Shown in pieces: positions 50,453 through 59,596 of a DNA stretch of 64,000 nucleotides. A program made the position numbers and the translations under genes. Below the pieces are notes generated by a model that had not been told where the DNA came from, ran no database searches, and was given only the letters and a program-made list of their open reading frames with translations. This DNA is from Lactiplantibacillus pentosus (GTDB lineage: Bacteria > Bacillota > Bacilli > Lactobacillales > Lactobacillaceae). Position 1 is the stretch's first letter, and each line of letters opens with the position of its first letter. The stretch covers positions 2,294,001-2,358,000 of the forward strand of contig NZ_CP032757.1 of the NCBI RefSeq assembly GCF_003641185.1, in the 5' to 3' direction.

Positions 50453-51094
50453 CTACTGTTGTTTATTCGGTTCAACGTGGAACATTTCATCCGCAATATT
50501 TTCAGCGAAGGTCAAATCATGGGTCACGACGATTTGGGTCATGCCATCCGCCTTTAATCCCAAAATCAACTTTTCAACTTCTTGACGCAAATTCGGATCT
50601 AGCGCTGAGGTCGGTTCATCGTAGCAGAGCACATTAGGCCGCATTGCCAGTGCCCGTGCGATTGCGACCCGTTGCTTTTGACCACCAGATAATTGGAACG
50701 GATACTGGTCGGCGTGGTCACCTAAGTTCAAGCGGTCTAATAGCGTCTGGGCTTGTTTCGTGGCTTCATCGGTAGATTGTTTCAAGACCATCGTTGGCGC
50801 TAACGTGATATTTTGCATCACGGTCAAATTGGGGAACAGTTCAAAGTTTTGGAACACGACCCCAATCACACTGTCATTACTGCGATTTGTGTATGGGTCA
50901 AACGGTTGTCCGTCAACCAGAAACTCGCCAGCGTTGACTTTTTCAAGTCCGGTAATGCAGCGTAGCAACGTGGTCTTCCCAGCGCCAGATGGGCCAACGA
51001 TACTCAGAATCTCGCCGTCCTTAACGGTTAAGTTCAAATCCTTGATGATGGTACGGCTGCCAAAACTTTTGGTAATATTTTTGAGTTCTAACAT
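50453..51094 (-). CDS. Amino-acid ABC transporter ATP-binding protein
   Basis: The 213-residue ATPase has Walker A VGPSGAGKTTLLRC (about 34-47), the Q loop in VVFQNFELFPNLTV, the signature LSGGQKQRVAIARALAM (about 133) and Walker B CYDEPTSALDP (about 156). It closely resembles GlnQ/HisP-type polar amino acid ATPases but is shorter than the usual 240 residues because the C-terminus ends soon after the H loop (VTHDLTFAENIADEMFHVEP). The neighbouring genes define its partners. Confidence 0.94.
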   Translation of the reverse strand: MLELKNITKSFGSRTIIKDLNLTVKDGEILSIVGPSGAGKTTLLRCITGLEKVNAGEFLVDGQPFDPYTNRSNDSVIGVVFQNFELFPNLTVMQNITLAPTMVLKQSTDEATKQAQTLLDRLNLGDHADQYPFQLSGGQKQRVAIARALAMRPNVLCYDEPTSALDPNLRQEVEKLILGLKADGMTQIVVTHDLTFAENIADEMFHVEPNKQQ

Positions 51095-51106
51095 ATGATG
51101 ACCTCC

Positions 51107-51748
51107 CTATTTCCAGTAACTGTAGTGTTTTTCGACGCGTCCGAGGATAAAGGTCGTGACCGCCGTTAGGGCTAAGTAGATGACCCCCACGAGTACCAAT
51201 GGAATCAACGTCACATCGCGTGAAGTGGCAACGTTGCCGGCACGCAATAAGTCGCCCAATCCGATGACGTAAACTAAGGATGAATCCTTGATCAAGTTAA
51301 TGACTTCATTTCCGACTGATGGTAAGACGATTTTGATCACTTGTGGCACTACGATCTTCCGAATCGTTTGCCAGTAGCTCAACCGTAGCACTCGTGCACT
51401 CTCATATTGACCGTTATCGATCGATTGTAAGCCACCACGAAAGATTTCCGCAAAGTAGGCACCGTAGTTCAAGATGAAGGCAAAGAGCGCCGCGTAGTAC
51501 CGTGGAAAGACGATGCCAATCAGTGGCAGTCCGTAGAAGACGAAGATTAATTGAAGTAATAATGGCGTGCCCCGCATCAGCCAAACGTACAAGTGTAATA
51601 ACCATTGCAGTGGCTTGAAGTTGGTCATCATGCCGAGCCCGACGACTAACCCTAATGGTAACGACCCAATCAAGGTCCAAATAAAGATTTTAAGTGTCAT
51701 AACGGCACCAGATAATAATGATGGCAATATTTCTAATATATAGTGCAT
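51107..51748 (-). CDS. Amino-acid ABC transporter permease
   Basis: The 213-residue protein has about five membrane helices and the HisM/GlnP start (LPSLLSGAVMTLKIFIWTLI). The permease EAA loop reads NYGAYFAEIFRGGLQSIDNGQYESA (about 138-160; only the first residues define the family). It is the first gene after the tandem T-box leader and probably acts as a homodimer. Confidence 0.93.
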   Translation of the reverse strand: MHYILEILPSLLSGAVMTLKIFIWTLIGSLPLGLVVGLGMMTNFKPLQWLLHLYVWLMRGTPLLLQLIFVFYGLPLIGIVFPRYYAALFAFILNYGAYFAEIFRGGLQSIDNGQYESARVLRLSYWQTIRKIVVPQVIKIVLPSVGNEVINLIKDSSLVYVIGLGDLLRAGNVATSRDVTLIPLVLVGVIYLALTAVTTFILGRVEKHYSYWK

Positions 51749-51816
51749 GTGCTTTCCCTCCCAAATTTACAGGTCACAAGTCATTTTGTCTATCGATCGT
51801 CATGATTTGAGGAACT

Positions 51817-51873
51817 AAAAAAACCGTCCACTCAAGCCTAACGCTCAAGAGGACGGTCATCCGTGGTTCCACC
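51817..51873 (-). ncRNA. Second antiterminator/terminator module of the tandem T-box leader
   Basis: A T-box GGTGGAACCACGG (51873-51861) is followed by a terminator: ACCGTCCTCTTGAG pairs with CTTGAGTGGACGGT, then seven T. Only a short hairpin (GTAATAACTGTGAGGTTATT) lies between it and the first terminator, so this module has no Stem I of its own. Transcription must pass two successive T-box-controlled terminators before the permease gene. Confidence 0.85.
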
Positions 51874-51923
51874 TCAGTTCGTAATAACCTCACAGTTATT
51901 ACCTCAGGGAGTTTCGTGATAAT

Positions 51924-52187
51924 AAAAAAATCGTCCTTAGGTCATCATACCTAAGAGGACGATTTAATCGCGGTTCCACCTCATATTCATTAGTTGCTCA
52001 CACAACTAACCTCAACGAGTTTATCACTAAACTCCGCCGCTAACGAGGCCAACCGGAACGACCTACTTACTTCAGTCGTCCAACTCACAGATGTGGTTCG
52101 TCATAAGTCTTGGTTATCTTCCCATCATCGATAACTCGCTGAACAAGATGCTCACAACTACTCTTCTGTTCCCTGTTTTTTAATGTT
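51924..52187 (-). ncRNA. T-box leader of the amino-acid ABC operon
   Basis: It has a full Stem I region (about 52165-52045), the T-box AGGTGGAACCGCG (51981-51969) and a terminator (51924-51966: ATCGTCCTCTTAGGT with ACCTAAGGACGAT, then seven T). Aligning the specifier loop with those of the alaS (GCU) and valS (GUA) leaders of this window places AAC (52098-52096, Asn) at the specifier in ATGACGAACCAC. ACC (Thr), one base away, is the next choice. The downstream module at 51817-51873 adds a second control point. Confidence 0.85.
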
Positions 52188-52193
52188 GAATCC

Positions 52194-52222
52194 ATACTAA
52201 TTGAAAATTAATCAACCGTCAA
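52194..52222 (-). promoter_or_regulatory. Promoter of the T-box-controlled ABC operon
   Basis: TTGACG (52222-52217) and TAGTAT (52199-52194) are 17 bases apart on the minus strand, between minD and the leader. Confidence 0.75.
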
Positions 52223-52229
52223 GCCTTTT

Positions 52230-53036
52230 TTACTTGTTGCGATGAAAAATTCCGGCAATTCGTGACCAAACACCCGCTTTAGGGGTCTCCAAATTCATCA
52301 ATGGCACCGTCTCGCCTTCGATTCGACGCGCAATGTTTCGGTAACCCTGCGACGCTGGATTCTTAGGATCCAAGACGATGGGTTCCCCATTGTTAGAAGT
52401 CCGAATGACGGCATCATCATCAAACACGATTCCTAATAGATCAATCGACAAGTGATGGGTAATCTCATCAATATCCATCGTCTCGCCATCTTGCATCATG
52501 CGCGTCCGAATCCGGTTAATGACTAGCTTGGGCGCTTCAGCTAACGGATATTGTTCTAGTAAACCGACGACCCGGTCGGCATCGCGAATGGCTGAGATTT
52601 CTGGCGTTGAGACAATAATTGCCGCATCAGCACCCGCAATCGCATTCATGAAGCCTTGTTCAATTCCGGCTGGACAATCTAACAGAACGTAGTCAAAATC
52701 AGGCTTCAACTCATCCACGATGGCCCGTACCTGGTCCGGATTCAAGGAATCCTTATCCGCATTTTGCGCTGCGGGTAACAGGAATAAGAGGTCATCAAAC
52801 CGCTTGTCCTTAACTAGCGCTTGCCGTAATTGTGCCCGGCCCGCGACCACATCCACAATGTCATAGAGGATTCGGTTGTCGAGACCAAGAATCACGTCCA
52901 AGTTACGCAACCCAATATCTAAATCAACTAAGCAAACTTTCTTGCCCATTAATGCAAGGGCCGTCCCTAAATTGGCCGTCGTGGTCGTCTTACCAACGCC
53001 ACCCTTACCAGAGGTGATGACAATTGCTTTTCCCAT
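52230..53036 (-). CDS. minD: Septum site-determining ATPase MinD
   Basis: The 268-residue protein has the deviant Walker A ITSGKGGVGKTTTTANLG at the start, LVDLDIGLRNLD near 38, LLDCPAGIEQGF near 118 and a C-terminal amphipathic membrane helix (VWSRIAGIFHR). It binds the membrane with ATP and recruits MinC to block FtsZ assembly away from midcell. Its ATG overlaps the minC stop (TGATG). Confidence 0.96.
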   Translation of the reverse strand: MGKAIVITSGKGGVGKTTTTANLGTALALMGKKVCLVDLDIGLRNLDVILGLDNRILYDIVDVVAGRAQLRQALVKDKRFDDLLFLLPAAQNADKDSLNPDQVRAIVDELKPDFDYVLLDCPAGIEQGFMNAIAGADAAIIVSTPEISAIRDADRVVGLLEQYPLAEAPKLVINRIRTRMMQDGETMDIDEITHHLSIDLLGIVFDDDAVIRTSNNGEPIVLDPKNPASQGYRNIARRIEGETVPLMNLETPKAGVWSRIAGIFHRNK

Positions 53037-53704
53037 CAAATCCGTCCTCCATTTCGTGTAAATAGCTTCGGTCGTACCCGTTTTAATTGATTAAGTGGCT
53101 GATAGTCTAACGCTTGAATGTCGTTGATATAAACCACATTGGTCCCCTCAACGACTTTTTCGAGGTCAACTAATTCTAACAATTCGCCCACTCGCACCCG
53201 CGGTACCGTTGACAATGGGCTGACGATGACCGCGTCGTTATGGTCGGGATAGCCGGCTTCCAGGGCACCGTGAATCTCGCCCATCACAAAGATACTCCCA
53301 GTGGCTCGGAGCACCCCGCCCTCATGAATCTTACCGAAGAACAGCACGTCCCCCGTAATTTCAACGACTTGACCGTTACGAATAATCTGATTAACTAAGT
53401 GAACCGTATCGCGTTCAATCATCGCGAGCGCATCAGCGGTCAAAATCACGTCCGCCGTGAGCTTATGAATACTGAACAACGGATACTGCTGAATCAACTG
53501 CGTGACTTTTTGACTCTGGTCAGCCGTTAACAGCCGACTTGCTGTATCTAAATCAAACGAGATCTGCTCATCACTGGTGTTATCAGCCTGCAAGCGGTCG
53601 AGTAAGACTTTCAAGTCAACCATAATATCGTCAAAACTGGCCGCTTGACGCAAAATTAATTCATAGCCATCATTGCTGGCCTTTAAAACCACACTCTGCT
53701 GCAT
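53036..53704 (-). CDS. minC: Septum site-determining protein MinC
   Basis: The 222-residue protein has an N-terminal FtsZ-inhibiting domain (about 1-100) and the C-terminal right-handed beta helix with GDVLFFGKIHEGGVLRATGS and MGEIHGALEAGYP (about 118-165), which binds MinD. No minE or divIVA is adjacent, as expected for a lactobacillus. Confidence 0.92.
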   Translation of the reverse strand: MQQSVVLKASNDGYELILRQAASFDDIMVDLKVLLDRLQADNTSDEQISFDLDTASRLLTADQSQKVTQLIQQYPLFSIHKLTADVILTADALAMIERDTVHLVNQIIRNGQVVEITGDVLFFGKIHEGGVLRATGSIFVMGEIHGALEAGYPDHNDAVIVSPLSTVPRVRVGELLELVDLEKVVEGTNVVYINDIQALDYQPLNQLKRVRPKLFTRNGGRI

Positions 53705-53725
53705 GTTAGAATTCCTTTCTGCCGA

Positions 53726-54244
53726 CTAAATAACACTCAGATATAACCGACGCATTGGATAATATAAAATCACAAAGATTGCTAGGTTGACCGCAATCGT
53801 TGGTCCTAGCGTGTACACGGCAAAGTCCGCCAAACTACTTGAGATGACGTGCCCCATCGTGTACCAAATGTACGTAAATGCTTCTAAAATCGTTAAATTG
53901 ATAATATAAATCATCAGTAATGTCAAAAAATTCAAATCCAACCAAGGTTTGATCTGTCGGCATAAATACACGATCAACGGTAAGCCCACCATGTAGACGC
54001 CGAAGACCCCGGTATAATACCAGTCAAAGACCAACCCGACAAAGGTCGCCCAGATGCCGACTGGTAACGCGTCGTGATCATCCAAGAAGACGGCGAAGAC
54101 CAACCACAGTAAGGTCAGATGTAGCACACTGGCATAGGGATAGCTGAACAAATGCCCAGCAAAGACATTCGAGAGCGAGCCGTCTAAAAAGAGTGCAACA
54201 AATAACCCGATTGGAAAAATGACTCTTAATCTTGAGAAACTCAC
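53726..54244 (-). CDS. mreD: Rod shape-determining protein MreD
   Basis: The 172-residue protein is hydrophobic, with five or six membrane helices and the family pattern FAVFLDDHDALPVGIWATFV followed by GLVFDWYYTGVFG. It belongs to the elongasome with MreC and MreB. It starts 12 bases after mreC and precedes minC, an order conserved in lactobacilli. Confidence 0.9.
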   Translation of the reverse strand: MSFSRLRVIFPIGLFVALFLDGSLSNVFAGHLFSYPYASVLHLTLLWLVFAVFLDDHDALPVGIWATFVGLVFDWYYTGVFGVYMVGLPLIVYLCRQIKPWLDLNFLTLLMIYIINLTILEAFTYIWYTMGHVISSSLADFAVYTLGPTIAVNLAIFVILYYPMRRLYLSVI

Positions 54245-54256
54245 CGTTGCACCTCC

Positions 54257-55102
54257 CTATTGTTCAGCGACCGTCACGACCGTTAAGTCACTCAAGTCAG
54301 CTGCGGGCGTAATTTCAACTTCGGAAGCCAGCCCATAATCATCCTGCTTGACCTTGGAAACCTTACCAACGTACAGGCCTTTTGGCGTATTCCCACCCAG
54401 ACCACTCGTGACGACTTTATCGCCCTTCTTGATCTTAACGTTAGAGGTCACGGAGCCCATCTCTAGCAAATTGCTACTCTTATCATAGCCTGAAATAATC
54501 CCATTAACGGTCTTACCAGCACTATTGGTAATTTGAATGGCAAATTTATTGGCGGAAGAACTCGTGTTAGAAATCAACTCAACCTTCGAATTGGTCTGAT
54601 TGACTTCGACGACCCGGCCAATCAAACCAGATTGTGACATGACGGGCATGTTCTTCTTAACGCCGGCCGTCGCACCTTTAGAAATCACCAATTGGTTCAT
54701 CCATGAAGAAGGTGTCCGGGTCAAAACATTAGCCGTCACCGTTGTGTAATCAGATAGCGAGTCGTTCAGTTTGAGCTCCTTGCGTAACTGTTTGTTTTCG
54801 GCACGCGTCGTTTGCGCACTGACCTTGGCTTGGGCCAATTGGTCAACTTGTTTCTTTAATTTTTGATTTTCTTGATAGGTGTTCAACAAGTCAGAAACTG
54901 AGTTGGTCGCGCTTTGTAAACCATTAACCGGCCAGGCAATCACCCGGTCAACCGCACCCGCCACGTCATTTCCAAATTGTTGAATCAATGGTGGTGTTGA
55001 TTTTTTATCACGAATGGCCACTGAGACACTCATCAAGCCGAAACTAATAATGAAGATAACAATTGCAATTACCAGTTTACGGTTAGAAAAAAACTTTTGC
55101 AT
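54257..55102 (-). CDS. mreC: Rod shape-determining protein MreC
   Basis: The 281-residue protein has an N-terminal membrane helix (LVIAIVIFIISFGLMSV, about 10-26), a coiled coil (about 68-110) and the extracellular double beta-barrel domain (SSWMNQLVISKGATAGVKKN, GLIGRVVEV, DKVVTSGLGGNTPKGLYVG). It scaffolds peptidoglycan elongation enzymes. Confidence 0.94.
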   Translation of the reverse strand: MQKFFSNRKLVIAIVIFIISFGLMSVSVAIRDKKSTPPLIQQFGNDVAGAVDRVIAWPVNGLQSATNSVSDLLNTYQENQKLKKQVDQLAQAKVSAQTTRAENKQLRKELKLNDSLSDYTTVTANVLTRTPSSWMNQLVISKGATAGVKKNMPVMSQSGLIGRVVEVNQTNSKVELISNTSSSANKFAIQITNSAGKTVNGIISGYDKSSNLLEMGSVTSNVKIKKGDKVVTSGLGGNTPKGLYVGKVSKVKQDDYGLASEVEITPAADLSDLTVVTVAEQ

Positions 55103-55143
55103 AATGAACCCCCGGTCGAAAATTCAATGAGTTAACAATAAAT

Positions 55144-55166
55144 AAGCGGGAAGACGTCTTCCCGCT
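55144..55166 (-). terminator. Perfect palindrome between mreB and mreC, possible attenuator
   Basis: AGCGGGAAGACGTCTTCCCG is an uninterrupted palindrome (55145-55166) with a weak T run (TTATTTATT) on the minus strand. It may reduce mreC-mreD-minCD expression relative to mreB or protect mRNA ends. Confidence 0.5.
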
Positions 55167-55172
55167 CACCTG

Positions 55173-56186
55173 TTATCGCTTTTTCATAACGTCGATGCTC
55201 TTGAGTGATTCACCCGTCCCAACGGCAACGCAGTCGAGCGGTTCGTTTGCGATGAATACTGGAACTTTGGTTTCATCTGCAATCACTTCAGAAAGATTCT
55301 TCAATAAAGCACCACCACCGGTCAAAACAATCCCGTGGTCAATTACGTCTGAGGCAATTTCTGGGGAAGTTTCTTCAAGTGTTTCTTTGATAGCAGAAAT
55401 AATTTCAGAAACGACTTCTTGAATCGCTTCGGAAACGTCTACTGACGAAATTTCAACCGTCTTTGGTAATCCAGATAACAGATCCCGACCCCGAATGGTT
55501 GAGCCTTCGATTTCTTCAGCTGCTTCTAAGGAAGCTGAACCACAATCAATTTTGAGTTGTTCTGCGGTCCGTTCACCGATTAGCAAGTTAAACTTCTGAC
55601 GAACATGATAAATGATTGAATCATCAATCTTATCACCGGCCATTCGAATTGAACGGCTTGACACGATCCCACCTAACGAAATCGTAGCCACGTCGGTCGT
55701 CCCACCACCAATATCAACGACCATGCTACCAGTTGGATCCATTACTGGCAAACCGGCACCAATCGCAGCGGCAAATGGTTCTTCGATAACGTACGCGTCA
55801 CGCGCACCGGCTACTCGAGTTGCATCGATAACGGCCCGCTTTTCAACTTCTGTGACACCACTAGGTACACAAACCATCACGTAAGGCTTCCCATTTGAGC
55901 GGCCTAACGTCTTTTGAATAAAGTACTTCATCATCGCAACCGTCGTATCGTAGTCTGCGATGACCCCGTCCTTCATTGGTCGAATCGCCACAATACTTGC
56001 TGGCGTTCTCCCAATCATATCCCGTGCTTCTGAACCAACTGATACAATTTCACCAGTCTTCGTGTTCTTCGCAACTACGGATGGTTCCCGTAATACGATG
56101 CCCTTGCCGTCAACGTACACAATTGTGTTGGCAGTACCGAGATCGATCCCGATATTTTTTGTCCCAAATCCGAACACTATATTCAT
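55173..56186 (-). CDS. mreB: Actin-like rod shape protein MreB
   Basis: The 337-residue protein has the actin-fold phosphate motifs: [18 protein letters not shown] (about 9-26), [19 protein letters not shown] (about 155-173) and the adenosine motif [14 protein letters not shown] (about 285). It forms membrane filaments that guide peptidoglycan synthesis. It is the first of mreB-mreC-mreD-minC-minD. Confidence 0.97.
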   Translation of the reverse strand: MNIVFGFGTKNIGIDLGTANTIVYVDGKGIVLREPSVVAKNTKTGEIVSVGSEARDMIGRTPASIVAIRPMKDGVIADYDTTVAMMKYFIQKTLGRSNGKPYVMVCVPSGVTEVEKRAVIDATRVAGARDAYVIEEPFAAAIGAGLPVMDPTGSMVVDIGGGTTDVATISLGGIVSSRSIRMAGDKIDDSIIYHVRQKFNLLIGERTAEQLKIDCGSASLEAAEEIEGSTIRGRDLLSGLPKTVEISSVDVSEAIQEVVSEIISAIKETLEETSPEIASDVIDHGIVLTGGGALLKNLSEVIADETKVPVFIANEPLDCVAVGTGESLKSIDVMKKR

Positions 56187-56398
56187 CCCTTCATCATTAA
56201 CAAATTTAATTTTTTATTTTAGTCATAATAGTAAGTATTATAGCATAGTCGCACTGCATTGAAAAAGCACTGCCTGAAACCTAGCATACCGTAAATCAAT
56301 AAAAAATACAGTTTCACTATTTAACTTAGATAAAATTTAACAAAAAACGCGATCAGGCCGATGAACAATCGGTCCTAACCCCGTTATTTTACCACATT

Positions 56399-57037
56399 CT
56401 ATTGCGAATCCGTATTACAATTTATTAAGCCCTGTTCCGCAAAACTATAGTAATCGTTTACACCGACAATAAAACTATCCAACAATGGCATTCCCATCAA
56501 TTCACAAGCCAATTGGAGCCGCTTGGTAAATTCAATATCCTTAGTGGATGGTGTGACGTCACCACTGGGATGATTGTGAACGATAACGATTCTCGCTGTC
56601 ACCGTCATCAGTGCCAACTTAATGATTTCGCGTGGCTGTGCGGGACAACTGTTGATTGTCCCCTGAAAAACGACTTCACGCCGTAATACACTGTTCTTGG
56701 TATCCAGGCACAAGAGTTGCAGCTGTTCCTGCTCCAGATGCGCATAATCTTCTAACAGCGTCCGCGCTAACTGTTCACTACCATACACCTGGTCTAACAA
56801 TCGACGCGCCGGGCGTGGCAATAACTGCCCACATCGTAATCCGATTATCAGTCGGTTCCACACTGGATCCTTAGACGATTCATGTAACCAATCCGTCGCT
56901 TCCTCTAACGGATACGACCGTTCAAACATCCAGACAGCGTGATCGACCTCCTCCGCTGGTAAATACGTCGCAAAATACTGCTGAACTAACTCATGCGCTT
57001 GGGTCACTGGTACGTATGCCTCTTCTAATATCGTCAT
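56399..57037 (-). CDS. radC: RadC/YicR family JAB-domain protein
   Basis: The 212-residue protein has a short N-terminal helical domain and the C-terminal JAB/MPN domain with the metal motif IVHNHPSGDVTPSTKD (about 152-167). The N-terminal helix-hairpin-helix common in RadC is hard to recognise here. The function is uncertain; a repair role was assigned historically and is doubtful. The ATG at 57037 is 9 bases after AAAGG. It lies between mreB and repeat copy E, with a poly-T tract and the repeat upstream. Confidence 0.88.
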   Translation of the reverse strand: MTILEEAYVPVTQAHELVQQYFATYLPAEEVDHAVWMFERSYPLEEATDWLHESSKDPVWNRLIIGLRCGQLLPRPARRLLDQVYGSEQLARTLLEDYAHLEQEQLQLLCLDTKNSVLRREVVFQGTINSCPAQPREIIKLALMTVTARIVIVHNHPSGDVTPSTKDIEFTKRLQLACELMGMPLLDSFIVGVNDYYSFAEQGLINCNTDSQ

Positions 57038-57099
57038 CAAAAACACCCTTTCTAATTAGTAGATACGCAAGCACGACGAGTCTCCATTATTTTTATGGA

Positions 57100-57137
57100 A
57101 GTTTTTTAAAAAAGTTTTTTTGAAAAAGTTTTTTTGA
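57100..57137 (-). repeat. A/T-tract tandem repeat upstream of radC
   Basis: Three near-copies of AAGTTTTTTT with short purine spacers of about 14 bases follow each other. The tract ends where repeat copy E begins. Such tracts bend DNA and change length by slippage. Confidence 0.6.
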
Positions 57138-58070
57138 GTAACATTATTTATCATTGAAACGTGCCACATTGTCGGATGTCTGTCCGTCTGCACATGCTCA
57201 TCCTACGTCGACTTCTGGGGCCGGCTGACAATTGCTGGAACATAGCCGACGTCGATTTGAACTCACACAGAAAACCACTGTGCAATTTCAAATACGAGTC
57301 TTATTCTAAGCCGGAAGCACCCCACTTCCGACTAAGAATAATTTGGCTATTGAGCATTGTCAGCCGGCCCCGCCAGTCGGGAAGCCACTCGAATGGCAGA
57401 TGAACGGCCACCAATCTGGGTACAATTGACCTCTGAATATTAAGTGACTGGTCCTTCAAGCAAACTTTTAATTGGCCTCAATAATGTTTTATCACGCTTA
57501 ATCACTGAAAAATCAGTTGAATTTTATCGACTAAATTCAACGGACATTAATCTTGAATTTGGTCGATAAATTACCTTCGTTTATAATTTGAGACTTTACT
57601 ATCTCAAACGACTAAGGAAAGTTCTGACAAATTCAGTGAAACTGCTGATTTGAAAAGTTAAAACATGGGTTAGGAAGCTTAGCTATCATTCGAAACTAGT
57701 CTGACAGTGGAATATCAAAATATCTGTGGGCTAAGAATCAACGACTAATCCAACAAAAAGTTGGGTCCACAAATGTCTGCCTTTCGAGTACCATCCCAGG
57801 CTGGAAGGCATTCTGGGCAAGGCCCAGTGGTGAAATTTCACTTAGCAAGCGTTTTTGGCTTGGTTAGTGAAAGACCAGTATTTAAGACGTGGGCTATCGG
57901 CTTAAATCTGTGTCCACCACGTTCCGGCCATTGACCAGAATGCCTGGAAGCCGGCCTAGGACGTCGCCACAACAGCAAGTTTACGCTGAGTCGCACTTTT
58001 TCCAGCGGGTCTCAGCTGGCTGCCCTTGAACTTCAGCACGTTTCAGTGATTTTTCATGCCGTTAACAGCT
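57138..58070 (+). repeat. Long palindromic intergenic repeat, copy E
   Basis: This copy of about 933 bases has the same direction as copy A. Its own ends share ATCA, one variable base, then TGAAACGTGC on opposite strands (57150-57164 and 58036-58050) but differ in sequence from the ends of A-C. Arm 1 is closed by GGGGCCGGCTGACAAT (57217-57232) with 57356-57371. The central hairpin (57520-57538 with 57553-57570) is longer and more perfect than in copy A. Arm 2 spans about 57800-57955. It lies between radC and the folC terminator. No protein frame is shared with other copies. Confidence 0.85.
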
Positions 58071-58076
58071 TAAAAA

Positions 58077-58119
58077 AATCAGCGCACCAAGCTAAAAATT
58101 TAAGCTTGGTGCGCTGATT
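58077..58119 (-). terminator. Terminator of folC
   Basis: AATCAGCGCACCAAGCT (from 58078) pairs perfectly with the segment ending at 58119 and is followed by seven T on the minus strand. It touches the end of repeat copy E. Confidence 0.92.
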
Positions 58120-58129
58120 AGTTGTGTGG

Positions 58130-59455
58130 TTAATCTGCATCCGCCTGTTTGAAATAAGCGCGGACGTCGCTGATGAAGTAGAGCGAGCCAGTCAGCAATA
58201 ACACGTCGTCACTCGACATTTCTTGTAACGCCTGCATTAGTGCGGCTTGCCAGTTGTCAAAGACGGCTGCTGAATGACCGCTAGGCATCTCAGCGGCTAA
58301 TGTGCTGGGATCAGTCGCTTGCCGCTTGGCATTGGGACCTGCAAATTGTGTTAACAACAAGTGGACGTTGGGTAAAGCGCCCAACGTTTGGATCATCTGT
58401 TGATGCTGTTTATCCGCTAAGACGGCAAAAATCACATACACCGTTTGCTGTCCGAAACGTTCACGTAAAGTTGCCGCCAATTCGGTGATTGCGGGCTCGT
58501 TGTGTGCACCGTCAATCATGATCAGTGGGTCCGCATTTAACCGTTCAAAGCGACCCGGCCACTGAGTTCCACCCAGCGCCTTTTTGACATCACTCGCACT
58601 AACAGGGACTTGCGTCTGTTGGTGATAAGTGAGGTAAGCCGCCAGCGCGACCGCTGCGTTATCGACCTGATAATCGCCGAGCAACGGGGTCGTCAAATCT
58701 TTAAAATGTTCATCTAAACCATCAAAGTTGAACCGCTCCTGCCAACCCTGAGGTGCTAATAACTTAGTCGTGAAATCAACATCCAGCGTCTGTAGCGGTG
58801 CTTGCTGGTCTGCCGCCGTTTGAACCATGACATCCTGTGCTTCAGCTGGAAGTTTGCCCACAACGACTGGGATTTGTGGTTTGATAATTCCCGCTTTTTG
58901 GGTCGCAATCGCCGTCAGTGTATCACCTAGGATCTGCATATGGTCGTAGCCAATCGTCGTAATCACACTGACAGCAGGTGTCCAGACATTGGTTGAGTCA
59001 TATAAACCACCCAGGCCCACCTCGATGATGGCAATGTCAATTGGTTGGGCGGCGAAGTATAAGAACATCATGGCCGTTATGATTTCAAACTCCGTCGGTC
59101 CTCCGCTCTCCAGGGTTGCATCTAGCTTGGCGACTACCGGTTGCACCTGTTGAACCAGTGCCACCAAGTCAGTATCGCTGATTGGCGTGCCATCGACACT
59201 GATGCGCTCATTGAAACGCGTGATGAACGGTGACGTAAACGTCCCGACTGTCAGTCCATCAGCCATAAACAGTTCCCGTAAATTGGCAACCGTTGAGCCT
59301 TTGCCATTGGTCCCCGCAACGTGAATGCCATGGACTTGTAATTGTGGGTCTCCAAGTTCATGTAAGAATTGACGCATCCGCTGCAAAGTCGGCGCCTTTT
59401 TAAATTTCGTTCGGCCGTGAATAAAGGCTAACGCATCCGAATAAGTCTCAATCAT
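58130..59455 (-). CDS. folC: Folylpolyglutamate/dihydrofolate synthase
   Basis: The 441-residue protein has the Mur-ligase type ATP loop GTNGKGSTVANLRELF (about 48-63), TSPFITRFNERI near 77, GLGGLYDSTNV near 147 and a C-terminal domain with MIDGAHNEPAI near 312. It adds glutamate to folates. It follows valS, the common valS-folC order. Confidence 0.95.
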   Translation of the reverse strand: MIETYSDALAFIHGRTKFKKAPTLQRMRQFLHELGDPQLQVHGIHVAGTNGKGSTVANLRELFMADGLTVGTFTSPFITRFNERISVDGTPISDTDLVALVQQVQPVVAKLDATLESGGPTEFEIITAMMFLYFAAQPIDIAIIEVGLGGLYDSTNVWTPAVSVITTIGYDHMQILGDTLTAIATQKAGIIKPQIPVVVGKLPAEAQDVMVQTAADQQAPLQTLDVDFTTKLLAPQGWQERFNFDGLDEHFKDLTTPLLGDYQVDNAAVALAAYLTYHQQTQVPVSASDVKKALGGTQWPGRFERLNADPLIMIDGAHNEPAITELAATLRERFGQQTVYVIFAVLADKQHQQMIQTLGALPNVHLLLTQFAGPNAKRQATDPSTLAAEMPSGHSAAVFDNWQAALMQALQEMSSDDVLLLTGSLYFISDVRAYFKQADAD

Positions 59456-59516
59456 TTTTGCCTTTCCTCCCTAAGATGCCACCTACTGACATCGTTTCTA
59501 CCCGTTCATTTAAAAT

Positions 59517-59558
59517 AAAATGGTAACCCTCCCGAACAACTGGGACGATTACCATTTT
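59517..59558 (-). terminator. Terminator of valS
   Basis: AAAATGGTAATC (59558-59547) pairs with GGTTACCATTTT, then ATTTT, on the minus strand, between valS and folC. Confidence 0.75.
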
Positions 59559-59596
59559 ACCAATCAACTCAGCGATAAACTGAGTCATACGACTAA

